Positions 52,740 through 60,868 of a stretch of 64,000 nucleotides of DNA are shown one piece after another. Source of the stretch: Ruegeria arenilitoris. GTDB taxonomy: Bacteria > Pseudomonadota > Alphaproteobacteria > Rhodobacterales > Rhodobacteraceae. Where the stretch lies: the NCBI RefSeq assembly GCF_042675705.1, contig NZ_JBHTJJ010000001.1. One strand, written 5' to 3'. Each line of letters begins with the position of its first letter. Positions within the stretch are counted from its first letter, which is position 1. Under the pieces are notes generated by a model. It saw only the letters and a program-made list of their open reading frames with translations, was not told the DNA's origin and did not search any database. The position numbers and the translations under genes are program-made.

Positions 52740-53798
52740 TCAGGCCACCCTTTTGCCGTCTTGGCCGAAATACCGGCAATGGGCCGGGTTCATGTAGAAT
52801 GTGTGGTTCTCGCCCACCTGATAGGGGTGGACCCCGGCGGCCAGCGACACCCAGGCGTCCTCGCCGTGCTGGAAATGCGCGCTGGAATCCGATCCGGACA
52901 GCTCGGTCACGATCACGCGCCCGGTCAGTTCGACATCATCGGCCGAGGCGCGCACGGGGGTAACGCGGTGCGGGCGCACGGCGACCTTGTATTCCCCGTC
53001 GGACAAGCTGATGCCCTGGCTCAGCCGCCATGTGCCGCCGCCGGCCAACTGAACCTGCCCGCCGGTGATCGTGACGCGGGCCACGTTGATGGGCGGGTCG
53101 GAAAACACCCGCGCGGCGGCGAGGTTTTCGGGATTGCGATAGATGTCCGCGGTCGGCCCGAACTGGGTCACGCGGCCGTCTTCCATCAAGGCGGTGTAGC
53201 CGCCCAGCAGCAGCGCCTCTTCGGGTTCGGAGGTGGCATAGACCACCACGGCGCCGCGCCCGGCGAACAGCTCGGGCAGTTGCTCGCGCAGTTCCTCGCG
53301 CAGCTTGTAGTCCAGGTTGGCCAGCGGCTCGTCCAGAAACACGGCGCGGCTGTCCTTGGCGATGGCGCGGGCCAGTGCGGTGCGCTGCTGTTGACCACCC
53401 GACAGTTCATGCGGACGACGGTGCAGCATCGGGCGCAGTTGCAGCAGGTCGGCGGCCTCTTCCACGCGTCCTTCAATCTCGGATTGCGCCATGCCTGCCA
53501 CACGCAGGGGCGAGGCGATGTTGTCGAATACGGTCATATGCGGGTAGTTCACGAAGAACTGGTGCACGAGGCTGATTTTTCGCTTCTGCGTATTCAGCCG
53601 TGTGACGTCCTGCCCATCCATCAGGACCTTGCCCGAGGCGATCGGGTCCAACCCGGCCATCATCTTGATCAGAGAGGTCTTGCCCGACCCGGTCGCGCCC
53701 AGCAGCACGTTGAAATGGCCGGTCTGCAGCGTCAGGGACGTGGGTTTGATATGGGTAACGGTGCCGACCCGCTTGGTTGCGTTTTGTAGTTCGATCAT
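52740..53798 (-). CDS. glpS: Glycerol ABC transporter ATP-binding protein GlpS
   Basis: This 352-residue ATPase has Walker A GATGSGKT (34-41), a standard signature LSGGQQQR (132-139), Walker B with E157 (FLDEPLANLD), but serine S190 at the switch-histidine position (VYATSEPEEALLLGG). The C-terminal regulatory domain (KVAVRPHRVTP) follows. With GlpT it would form an asymmetric heterodimer. ATG at 53798 begins MIELQNATKR; the frame is open further upstream without similarity. A strong hairpin lies between glpV and this gene. Confidence 0.9.
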   Translation of the reverse strand: MIELQNATKRVGTVTHIKPTSLTLQTGHFNVLLGATGSGKTSLIKMMAGLDPIASGKVLMDGQDVTRLNTQKRKISLVHQFFVNYPHMTVFDNIASPLRVAGMAQSEIEGRVEEAADLLQLRPMLHRRPHELSGGQQQRTALARAIAKDSRAVFLDEPLANLDYKLREELREQLPELFAGRGAVVVYATSEPEEALLLGGYTALMEDGRVTQFGPTADIYRNPENLAAARVFSDPPINVARVTITGGQVQLAGGGTWRLSQGISLSDGEYKVAVRPHRVTPVRASADDVELTGRVIVTELSGSDSSAHFQHGEDAWVSLAAGVHPYQVGENHTFYMNPAHCRYFGQDGKRVA

Positions 53799-53854
53799 GT
53801 CCGTGGGTTCCGATCCCGCAGCGCGTGGCAACGCTGTTTGGTCTTGGTTGGTAA

Positions 53855-53876
53855 GGGGCGCCGGTACCGGCGCCCC
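53855..53876 (-). repeat. Perfect 22-nt palindrome (intra-operon hairpin) between glpV and glpS
   Basis: The arm GGGGCGCCGGT is followed directly by its complement, giving an 11-bp GC-rich hairpin that starts 16 nt after the glpV stop. No T-run follows on the minus strand, so it is not a full terminator. Such hairpins after receptor genes protect the upstream mRNA from 3' decay and raise receptor levels over those of the membrane subunits. Confidence 0.85.
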
Positions 53877-53891
53877 CCGGGGAGTAGTGGC

Positions 53892-55631
53892 TTACTGGGA
53901 CTGCCAGCGTGCCACCAGTTCCTCGTAGTTGACGGTCTGGCCTTGCGGCTTCTCGTTCTCCAGCTTGGCTTTCGGCGCGCCCGGCTTCTCCAGCCAGAAG
54001 GCCGGATCCTGCGGTTCGTTCAGGCGCGGACCACAGCCGCCGTAGACGCCGGCGCTTTCATCCGCGGCCTGCATGCGGGCCATGGTGATGTCCATCTCTT
54101 CAGCCAGACGGTCCATCGCCTCTTGCGGGGTGAAGGCGCCCGAGTTCACGTCACCGATCTGCTGCCACCAGATTTGGGCGAGCTTCGGATAGTCGGGAAC
54201 GTTGATGCCGGTCGGCGACCACGCCACACGGTCGGGCGAGCGGTAGAACTCGACCAGGCCACCCAGCTTGGGTGCGCGTTCGGTGAACGACTCGTGGTTG
54301 ACCGAGCTGTCGCGGATGAAGGTCAGACCCACGTGGGACTTCTTCACATCGACAGTCTTGGACGTCACGAACTGAGCATACAGCCACGCGGCCTGCGCCC
54401 GATCCGACGGGGTGGACTTCAGGAAGGTCCACGATCCTACATCCTGATAGCCAACCTTCTGGCCTTCTTCCCAATAGGGGCCATGCGGGCTGGGTGCCAT
54501 CCGCCACAGCGGGTTGCCCTCATCATCGACAGTGTTGTTGCCTTCGGACTTGGGCTTGACCATGTCGGCGGTAAAGGCTGTGTACCAGAAGATCTGCTGG
54601 GCCACGTTGCCTTGCGACAGGGCGGGCAGCGACTGGTAGAAGTCATAGGACGCCGCACCCGGAGGCGCATAGGCCCGCAGCCACTCGTCCCATTTGCGGA
54701 TCGCGTAAACGGCCGCCGGGCCGTTTGCGGCACCACCCCGCGACACCGAGGCGCCGACCGGGTTACAGGTGCCCGCTTCCATGCGGATGCCCCATTCGTC
54801 GACCGGCACACCGTTCGGCTCGCCCTTGTCGCCGGCACCGGCCATCGACAGCCAAGCGTCGGTCATCCGCCAGCCAAGGTCAGGCGCGCGCTTGCCGTAG
54901 TCCATGTGGCCATAGATCGCGACACCGTCGACTTCCTTCACGTCATTGGTGAAGAATTCGGCGATATCCTCGTAGGCAGACCAGTTGACCGGTACGCCCA
55001 GATCATAGCCGTATTTTTCCTTGAATGCGGCCTTGTTGGCTTCGTCATCGAACCAGTCCTTGCGGAACCAGTACAGGTTGGCGAATTGCTGGTCGGGCAG
55101 CTGGTACAGCTTGCCGTCGGGACCGGTGGTGAACTGGATGCCCATGAAGTCATCCAGGTCCAGCGTCGGCGAGGTTGTCGCCGCCCAATCACCCGCCATC
55201 ATGTCCGACAGGGGATAGGCCAACTGCAGGCGCGAGTGCGTACCGATCAAGTCACTGTCGTTGACATAGCCGTCATACAGGTTCCGTCCGGTCTGCATTT
55301 GCGTCTGAACGGCCTGAACGACCTCACCTTCACCCAGGATCTGGTGGTTGACCTTGATGCCGGTGATTTCCTCGAACGCCTTCGTCAGAACTTCGGATTC
55401 ATACGAGTGGGTCGGGATACCTTCGGATAGAACGTTGATCTCCATCCCGGCATACGGTTCGGCAGCCTTGATGAACCACTGCATTTCCGCCATCTGCTCG
55501 TCTTTCGACAAGGTGGATGGCTGGAATTCATCGTCGACCCAGCGCTGTGCTGCGGCTTCGTCGGCCCAAACAGGACCGTGCCCCGCAATGACGGCAGCCG
55601 CCGCCACTGCGGACAAAAGATGTTTCCGCAT
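53892..55631 (-). CDS. glpV: Glycerol ABC transporter substrate-binding protein GlpV
   Basis: This 579-residue periplasmic receptor starts with a Sec signal peptide (HLLSAVAAAAVIAGHGPVWA, cut before DEA). It is longer than typical ABC sugar receptors (about 420), as expected for GlpV-type receptors. Patterns include GMEINVLSEGIPTHSYESEVLTKAFEEITGIKVNHQILGEGEVVQ, FYQSLPALSQGNVAQQIFWYTAF, and an extended C-terminus (ESAGVYGGCGPRLNEPQDP). ATG at 55631 follows GGGAGGA. It is the promoter-proximal gene of glpVSTPQU. Confidence 0.9.
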   Translation of the reverse strand: MRKHLLSAVAAAAVIAGHGPVWADEAAAQRWVDDEFQPSTLSKDEQMAEMQWFIKAAEPYAGMEINVLSEGIPTHSYESEVLTKAFEEITGIKVNHQILGEGEVVQAVQTQMQTGRNLYDGYVNDSDLIGTHSRLQLAYPLSDMMAGDWAATTSPTLDLDDFMGIQFTTGPDGKLYQLPDQQFANLYWFRKDWFDDEANKAAFKEKYGYDLGVPVNWSAYEDIAEFFTNDVKEVDGVAIYGHMDYGKRAPDLGWRMTDAWLSMAGAGDKGEPNGVPVDEWGIRMEAGTCNPVGASVSRGGAANGPAAVYAIRKWDEWLRAYAPPGAASYDFYQSLPALSQGNVAQQIFWYTAFTADMVKPKSEGNNTVDDEGNPLWRMAPSPHGPYWEEGQKVGYQDVGSWTFLKSTPSDRAQAAWLYAQFVTSKTVDVKKSHVGLTFIRDSSVNHESFTERAPKLGGLVEFYRSPDRVAWSPTGINVPDYPKLAQIWWQQIGDVNSGAFTPQEAMDRLAEEMDITMARMQAADESAGVYGGCGPRLNEPQDPAFWLEKPGAPKAKLENEKPQGQTVNYEELVARWQSQ

Positions 55632-55682
55632 CTTTCTCCTCCCAAAATTTATGGTTCTCCGGCGCAAACCGGATGACGAACA

Positions 55683-55725
55683 GCATCAGCGATTTTTCGC
55701 GAGCCTGTCAAACTAAAAAATTAGT
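55683..55725 (-). promoter_or_regulatory. Candidate glpV promoter with adjacent inverted repeat
   Basis: On the minus strand a perfect TTGACA (55706-55711) is followed after about 17 nt by a weak -10 (TGATGC), some 50-75 nt before glpV. Directly upstream ACTAA and TTAGT (55712-55725, 4-nt spacer) form an inverted repeat, in a position suitable for a regulator, perhaps a DeoR/GlpR-type protein. No experimental support is available. Confidence 0.5.
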
Positions 55726-55950
55726 AAATGGCGAAAATGGCCTGTTCGACCCAACGCATACAGTTACTATAGCCTTGAAAATATATGGTTTTTAACCCAC
55801 TCGACGTGGCGTCATAAGCCAGGCGAAAAGAGCATGCCAATGACCCTTCACTATGGGTTTTTCAGCGACACCGCTCCGTCGATTTGCAAATTTCGATGCA
55901 GAAAGTCGCGGCAGTGGTAGCGCGCGATTTGCGTTTCTCGAGGGTGAAAA
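55726..55950. other. Rest of the 319-nt gap between glpV and the tRNA pair
   Basis: AT-rich patches occur near 55,750-55,810 (for example around AAAATATATGG). I see no convincing open reading frame, RNA gene or terminator in this stretch. It separates the glp operon from the tRNA-Glu genes on the same strand. Confidence 0.5.
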
Positions 55951-56025
55951 TGGCAGCCCGTAGGGGAATCGAACCCCTCTTTCCAGGTTGAAAACCTGGC
56001 GTCCTAACCGATAGACGAACGGGCC
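55951..56025 (-). tRNA. tRNA-Glu (anticodon TTC), copy 2
   Basis: Read on the minus strand it begins GGCCCGTTCGTCTATCGG, and the 75-nt molecule folds into a cloverleaf with acceptor stem GGCCCGT/ACGGGCT. The anticodon stem CCAGG/CCTGG encloses the loop TTTTCAA (anticodon TTC), and the T arm contains GGTTCGATTCC. CCA is encoded. It is identical to the copy 24 nt upstream. Confidence 0.97.
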
Positions 56026-56049
56026 ACGTCAGCATTGCCCAAGCACAAG

Positions 56050-56124
56050 TGGCAGCCCGTAGGGGAATCGAACCCCTCTTTCCAGGTTGAAAACCTGGCG
56101 TCCTAACCGATAGACGAACGGGCC
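56050..56124 (-). tRNA. tRNA-Glu (anticodon TTC), copy 1
   Basis: This is a 75-nt tRNA with the same sequence as the neighbouring copy: acceptor stem GGCCCGT/ACGGGCT, anticodon loop TTTTCAA, T-arm GGTTCGATTCC, encoded CCA. The tandem is probably transcribed as one precursor. It lies downstream of recJ on the same strand. Confidence 0.97.
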
Positions 56125-56164
56125 ACGCTTGCTTGTGGAGGGCCTTTTACGGATTACGCCCCCC

Positions 56165-56216
56165 ACCCGCAAGACGAAAAACGCACGGCCAGGAAACTTT
56201 TTTGCGGGTCAAAAAA
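56165..56216 (-). repeat. Inverted repeats after recJ, possible terminator
   Basis: TTTTTTG (56198-56204) and CAAAAAA (56210-56216) form an AT hairpin around CGGGT. A longer repeat, ACCCGCAA near 56165 and TTGCGGGT near 56202, overlaps it. Neither has the GC stem plus T-run of a standard terminator, but they sit just after the recJ stop and may end that transcript. Confidence 0.35.
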
Positions 56217-56233
56217 GGCAGTGGCGTCAGCGG

Positions 56234-57976
56234 TCAATTTGCTTCGGCCGCGTCTTCCAGGCGCAACTGCACGCTTTGCCTGCCACCCCATGTGTTGACC
56301 TCGAGCCGACCGGCAAAATGGAACCGCGCACCACCGTGATTTGACAGCCTTTCGCCCATCGGTCCGTCAAAGGCACCAAATGCAATCGCGTCCAGCCCAC
56401 CGCCCATTCCGTCCGAGAGCGACAGCTTCAAATGGGTTTCTCCGACCCGCTTTGCAAAGCGGACCTGCAGGTCGGGCATTGCAAATCGAGGGGCAGGGGC
56501 CCCGGCACCAAATGGGCCGGCCTGCTCGATCTTTTCGATCAGATCAACCGAGGCCGCCCCGGGCATCAGCGCGCCATCCAGCTTGAGGTCGGCCGGACCG
56601 GCTTGGCCCGCACCCTGTTTCGCCAGCAACTCCGAGAGCCGCTCCATCGCCGGTTCCAACTGGTCGCGCATCACGGTCAGACCTGCGGCCATCTTGTGAC
56701 CGCCGCCCTTGACCAACAAACCCTCGGCGGCAAGCCGGTGGATTGATGCGCCAAGATCGACACCCGAGACCGAACGGCCCGAGCCTTTGCCCTCGTCACC
56801 GTCGAAACCAATCACGACGGCGGGACGGTTCGACGCCTCTTTCAGGCGGGCCGCCACGATCCCAACGACGCCGGGATGCCAGCCGTCTCCTGCGGCCCAC
56901 ACCAGCGGCGCATCCAGTCCACGTTCTTCGGCCTGCGCCAGCGCCGCGGCACGGACCGCGTTTTCGATGTCGCGCCGTTCGGTATTCAGGTCATCAAGGC
57001 GCCGGGACAACGCCTCGGCTTCGGTCCCCGAGTCGGTGCTGAGCAGCCGCGCGCCTAGGTCTGCCTGCCCAACCCGGCCGCCTGCATTGATGCGCGGCCC
57101 AAGCAGAAAACCCAGATGGTAGCTGTTGGGCGCCGAATCCATGCGGGCCACTTCGGACAGGGCGACCAGGCCAGGGCGTTGCCGTTGCCCCATCACTTTC
57201 AAACCCTGCTGAACCAGCGCCCTGTTGACCCCGATCAGGGGTGCCACGTCTGCCACGGTCGCCAGCGCGACCAAATCCAGCATCGCCATCAGGTCCGGGC
57301 CTTGGGCGTTGGCCTCGCGCAGTTGGCGCCCGGCCTCAACCAACATCAGAAAGACAACGGTTGCAGCGCACAGATGGGCTAGGTCACCGCTTTCATCCTG
57401 GCGGTTGGGATTCACCACGGCCACGCAATCCGGCAGCGTTTCAGCGCCCAGGTGGTGATCGAGAACGATCACATCGGCCCCCTTGGCTGCGGCAATTGCT
57501 TCGTGGCTGAGCGTGCCGCAGTCCACGCAGATGATCAGATCATGCGTTTCAGCAAGCTGGCTCATGGCGGGGGCGTTGGGGCCATAGCCCTCATCGATAC
57601 GATCGGGCACATACAAGGTCGCCTGACGCCCCATCTGCCTGAGCCAAACCAGCAACAGGGCTGCCGAGCTGCCACCGTCGACATCATAGTCGGCGAAAAC
57701 GGCGATGCGCTGGTTGTCCCGCACCGCTTTCAGGAACCGCGTTGCGGCGATCTCCATGTCGCGCAGACTGCGAGGATCGGGAAGAAGGTCGCGCAGTTTT
57801 GGAGACAGAAAGCTCTCGGCCTCCATCGGCGGGACACCGCGCCGTGCCAGCACTTGGCATAGGGGGCGGGGCAGGTCGGTCTGCTGGGCCAACATCTCGG
57901 CGGCCCGATCCAATTCAGGTGATGGACCAATCCACCGGCGGCCCGTCAAAGACTGTTCAACACCCAGAAAGCTCAA
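56234..57976 (-). CDS. recJ: Single-stranded-DNA-specific exonuclease RecJ
   Basis: RecJ degrades single-stranded DNA 5' to 3' in recombination and mismatch repair. The protein of about 580 residues has the DHH phosphoesterase motifs: IAVFADYDVDGGSSAALL, LIICVDCGTL, VIVLDHHLGAE, VVNPNRQDE. The DHHA1 part carries GGGHKMAAGLTV, and an OB-like C-terminal domain ends near FHFAGRLEVNTWGGRQSVQLRLEDA. TTG at 57976 is chosen because AGGAGAAG lies just upstream and the length then matches the family; the frame is open further upstream. It follows glpX by about 70 nt. Confidence 0.95.
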   Translation of the reverse strand: MSFLGVEQSLTGRRWIGPSPELDRAAEMLAQQTDLPRPLCQVLARRGVPPMEAESFLSPKLRDLLPDPRSLRDMEIAATRFLKAVRDNQRIAVFADYDVDGGSSAALLLVWLRQMGRQATLYVPDRIDEGYGPNAPAMSQLAETHDLIICVDCGTLSHEAIAAAKGADVIVLDHHLGAETLPDCVAVVNPNRQDESGDLAHLCAATVVFLMLVEAGRQLREANAQGPDLMAMLDLVALATVADVAPLIGVNRALVQQGLKVMGQRQRPGLVALSEVARMDSAPNSYHLGFLLGPRINAGGRVGQADLGARLLSTDSGTEAEALSRRLDDLNTERRDIENAVRAAALAQAEERGLDAPLVWAAGDGWHPGVVGIVAARLKEASNRPAVVIGFDGDEGKGSGRSVSGVDLGASIHRLAAEGLLVKGGGHKMAAGLTVMRDQLEPAMERLSELLAKQGAGQAGPADLKLDGALMPGAASVDLIEKIEQAGPFGAGAPAPRFAMPDLQVRFAKRVGETHLKLSLSDGMGGGLDAIAFGAFDGPMGERLSNHGGARFHFAGRLEVNTWGGRQSVQLRLEDAAEAN

Positions 57977-57987
57977 TCCACTTCTCC

Positions 57988-58021
57988 TGAAAAGGGCCGA
58001 ATCCTGTTGGACCCGGCCCTT
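57988..58021 (-). terminator. Possible terminator between glpX and recJ
   Basis: Minus strand: AAGGGCCG and CGGCCCTT (57992-57999 and 58014-58021) form an 8-bp stem around a 14-nt loop and are followed by TTTC, 24 nt after the glpX stop. The T-run is short, so it may attenuate rather than end transcription into recJ, whose ribosome-binding site follows immediately. Confidence 0.55.
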
Positions 58022-58044
58022 GAACGGTTGTGTCTGCGGGCCCC

Positions 58045-59028
58045 TCAGCCCTCGACATGCGGCCAAATGGGGGTGCGGTAGGACATGCGCCGCACCGATC
58101 CGGTCTTCGAGCGCATCAGCAGGGTCGTCGTCTCGACCCAACCAGGTTCCCGCTTGATCCGCGGCAGCAGCGACCCGCCAGTGACACCGGTCGCCGCAAA
58201 GATCACATCGGCGGTGACCATCTCGTCGCGGGCATAGACTCGATCCAGATCGGTAATACCAGCTTTGGCCGCCCGACCGCGTTCGTCATCATTACGGAAC
58301 ATCAGGCGTCCAAAGATCTGGCCACCCATGCATTTCAGCGCGGCGGCCGCTAGAACGCCTTCGGGCGCGCCACCCTGGCCCATGTACATGTCGATGCCGG
58401 TCGTCTCGGACTCAGCGCAGTGCATGACGCCTGCAACGTCACCGTCGGTGATCAGGCGGATCGCAGCACCGGTTTCGCGCACCTCGGCGATCATCGCCTC
58501 GTGGCGCGGACGTTCCAAAATGCAAACTGTAATGTCCTCGGGGGTGCAGCCTTTTGCCTTGGCCAGCGCCTCGACCCTTTCCCGCGGGGACATGTCCAAT
58601 GTCACCACGTTCTCGGGGAAGCCCGGGCCAATCGCCAGCTTGTCCATGTAGACGTCCGGTGCGTGCAGCATCGAACCGCGCGGACCCATCGCGATGACGG
58701 TCAACGCGTTGGGCATATCCTTCGCGGTCAGCGTCGTACCCTCGAGCGGGTCCAGAGCGATGTCCACGCCGGGGCCGTTGCCGGTGCCGACCTCTTCGCC
58801 GATGTACAGCATCGGCGCTTCGTCGCGTTCGCCTTCACCGATGACCACCACGCCAGCGATATCCAGCAGGTTCAGCTGTTCACGCATCGCATTGACCGCG
58901 GCCTGGTCGGCGGCTTTCTCGTCTCCGCGTCCGACCAGCGAGGCCGAGGCCAGAGCGGCCTGCTCAGCCACGCGCGCAAGTCCAAGGGACAGAAGGCGGT
59001 CGTTGAAATCGATTTTGGCAGCGCTCAT
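58045..59028 (-). CDS. glpX: Class II fructose-1,6-bisphosphatase
   Basis: GlpX hydrolyses fructose-1,6-bisphosphate to fructose-6-phosphate in gluconeogenesis. The 327-residue protein has GVVVIGEGERDEAPMLYIGEEVG and VDIALDPLEGTT, the lithium-sensitive phosphatase metal site, then CILERPRHEAMIAEVRETGAAIRLITDGDVAGVM and MYMGQGGAPEGVLAAAALKCMGG. The length and motifs are standard. It lies between hom and recJ in a conserved rhodobacteral order, and in an organism using glycerol and sugar acids it is needed for hexose synthesis. Confidence 0.95.
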   Translation of the reverse strand: MSAAKIDFNDRLLSLGLARVAEQAALASASLVGRGDEKAADQAAVNAMREQLNLLDIAGVVVIGEGERDEAPMLYIGEEVGTGNGPGVDIALDPLEGTTLTAKDMPNALTVIAMGPRGSMLHAPDVYMDKLAIGPGFPENVVTLDMSPRERVEALAKAKGCTPEDITVCILERPRHEAMIAEVRETGAAIRLITDGDVAGVMHCAESETTGIDMYMGQGGAPEGVLAAAALKCMGGQIFGRLMFRNDDERGRAAKAGITDLDRVYARDEMVTADVIFAATGVTGGSLLPRIKREPGWVETTTLLMRSKTGSVRRMSYRTPIWPHVEG

Positions 59029-59100
59029 GCGATGTAATCCTTTGGTAAAGCGAAGACGTCCTGACTGGCATAGCCTGCTCGTGGCGCAGGCCGCAAGGGT

Positions 59101-60387
59101 TCAAACCTGCTCGATACGCAGAGCTACGGGCTCGCCCGCAACCACATCCGTGGTGCGCAAGTCCTCCAACGCAACGTCCAGCGTGGCGCGTGTGGTCTTG
59201 TGCGTAACGATCAGTACCGGCGCCGTGTCCTCGGCGTGTGCGTATTGGCGCATCCGGTCGATCGACACGCCGGCATTGCCCAGAATGGCGGCCACCTTGG
59301 CCAGCGCACCTGGTTTGTCCAGCAATTCAAGGCGCAGATAGTATGGGGCGGGCAGGCCGGTGATTGCGGGCTTGGAGTCGACCAGCGACGTGGCGGGTTG
59401 ACCAAAGGTGGAAATCCGCAGGCCCCGCGCCAGGTCGCAAACATCCCCCATCACCGCACTGGCCGTCGGGCCTTCGCCCGCGCCCGGTCCCCGCAAAACG
59501 ATCTGTTCAACGGCGTCGCCCTCGATGACCACCATGTTGGTGCCGCCTTCCAGCTGCCCCAAAGGCGAGTCACTGGGTACCAGGCAGGGCTGCATCCGTT
59601 GTTCAAGCCCGCGCGGCGTGCGCTGCGCAACGCCCAGCAGCTTGATGCGGTAACCCATATCGTCGGCCTGATGGATGTCATCCAGGCTGATGTGCTGAAT
59701 ACCCTCGATCTCGATCCCGTCGAAATTCGGCTTTGTTCCAAACGCGATCGAGGCCAACAGCGCCAACTTGTGCGCCGCGTCGATGCCGCCGACGTCAAGG
59801 TTGGGATCCGCCTCGAGATACCCCAACTGAGCGCACTCCTCGAACAAGGCGTTGTAGCCCAGACCCTGCGACTGCATTCGGGTCAGGATATAGTTGCAGG
59901 TGCCATTCATCACGCCCATGACGCGTTTGATGTCATTTCCGGCCAACCCTTCGGTCAGGGATTTTATGACCGGAATTCCTCCGGCCACGGCGGCCTCGAA
60001 CCGGATCACGCGGCCTGCGGCCTCGGCCTGTTCCGCCAATGCCTGGCCGTGAATGGCCAGCAGCGCCTTGTTTGCGGTGACCACATCCTTGCCGGTGGCC
60101 AATGCCGCCTCGACCGAGGCCTTTGCCGGGCCGTTTTCACCGCCCATCAGCTCGACGAACACATCGATGTCGTCTCGTTTGGCCAAGGCCACCGGGTCGG
60201 TTTCCCACGCGAAGCCGGACAGGTTCACCCCGCGATCTTTGGCGGCGTCGCGCGCCGAAACGGCAACGATCTCGATCGGTCGACCAGTCCGCGCTTGGAG
60301 CAATTCGGCATGACGGCGCACGATCTTGACGACGCCCACACCCACGGTTCCCAAGCCAGCAATTCCAAGCCGCAGCGCCTGTGTCAT
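59101..60387 (-). CDS. hom: Homoserine dehydrogenase
   Basis: This enzyme reduces aspartate semialdehyde to homoserine for threonine and methionine synthesis. The 428-residue protein has an NAD(P) motif LGIAGLGTVGVGVV, VVTANKALLA, FEAAVAGGIPVIKSL, the signature GVMNGTCNYILTRM, catalytic region YLEADPNLDVGGIDAAHKLALLASIAFG, and a C-terminal ACT regulatory domain (LRLELLDKPGALAKVAAILGNAGVSIDRM). ATG at 60387 is the family start. Feedback control by threonine through the ACT domain is usual. Confidence 0.96.
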   Translation of the reverse strand: MTQALRLGIAGLGTVGVGVVKIVRRHAELLQARTGRPIEIVAVSARDAAKDRGVNLSGFAWETDPVALAKRDDIDVFVELMGGENGPAKASVEAALATGKDVVTANKALLAIHGQALAEQAEAAGRVIRFEAAVAGGIPVIKSLTEGLAGNDIKRVMGVMNGTCNYILTRMQSQGLGYNALFEECAQLGYLEADPNLDVGGIDAAHKLALLASIAFGTKPNFDGIEIEGIQHISLDDIHQADDMGYRIKLLGVAQRTPRGLEQRMQPCLVPSDSPLGQLEGGTNMVVIEGDAVEQIVLRGPGAGEGPTASAVMGDVCDLARGLRISTFGQPATSLVDSKPAITGLPAPYYLRLELLDKPGALAKVAAILGNAGVSIDRMRQYAHAEDTAPVLIVTHKTTRATLDVALEDLRTTDVVAGEPVALRIEQV

Positions 60388-60519
60388 TCCGTGGGTTCCT
60401 TTCCGCTCGAAGTCTGCCTGTTGGACGCAAGGTCCTTTGTCGGCTGCCATAGCTGGTTCAACGCGGCGGTGCAATCCGTCAGGGGCAGAGTCGTTGCGCG
60501 GCGGGCGAGCGTGCGGGGC

Positions 60520-60768
60520 TTACTGGGTCTCGGCGTTCTGGAGTGCCTGTGCCTTTTGCGACAGCTGCTCGGCCCGTTGTTCCAATTCTTCTTCCACCGC
60601 GGCTGCCTCGTTCACCGGGTCGACGGGTGGCACGTTGACCTGGGTCAACGGGATCAGCTTGGGGTAGGGCGCGGCCTTTACCGAGGCCGCTTCGCTTCCC
60701 TCCAACTCGGGAATATCTGCGCACGCGGCCAAGAGGAGCAGCGGCAGGATGACGGAAACAGCTTTCAT
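60520..60768 (-). CDS. Small predicted lipoprotein
   Basis: This 82-residue protein has a lipoprotein signal peptide with lipobox LLAAC (Cys at about residue 16), then a proline-containing segment (PYPKLIPLTQVNVPPVDPV) and a C-terminal helix rich in E, Q and A, likely a coiled coil (EEELEQRAEQLSQKAQAL). No known function. ATG at 60768 gives the full signal peptide. It is divergent from the TetR gene, whose upstream palindrome could affect both. Confidence 0.75.
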   Translation of the reverse strand: MKAVSVILPLLLLAACADIPELEGSEAASVKAAPYPKLIPLTQVNVPPVDPVNEAAAVEEELEQRAEQLSQKAQALQNAETQ

Positions 60769-60836
60769 TTCGCGACCCGAACAGTGAGGAACCTGAACGT
60801 GATGCACTTTTTGCATGAACGGTTCAAGCGGGGTTC

Positions 60837-60858
60837 TATATGAACGTACGTTCATATA
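60837..60858. promoter_or_regulatory. 22-bp perfect palindrome, probable TetR operator
   Basis: The half-site TATATGAACGT is followed directly by its complement, forming a perfect 22-bp palindrome centred between 60847 and 60848. It ends 10 nt before the TetR start codon and lies 68 nt upstream of the divergent lipoprotein gene. Position and symmetry are typical of a TetR-family autoregulatory operator. Confidence 0.85.
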
Positions 60859-60868
60859 CGATGGATCC

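Noticed and set aside
53838..55430. 530-codon plus-strand open frame opposite glpV
   Set aside because: It mirrors the codon bias of glpV, which has a signal peptide and receptor pattern; no support for a second protein.
55951..56124. Repeated unit considered as a start of a CRISPR array
   Set aside because: The two repeats are 75-nt tRNA-Glu genes with cloverleaf structure, not short repeats with spacers.
59200..60843. 547-codon plus-strand open frame opposite hom
   Set aside because: hom is certain on the minus strand; the frame is an antisense artefact.
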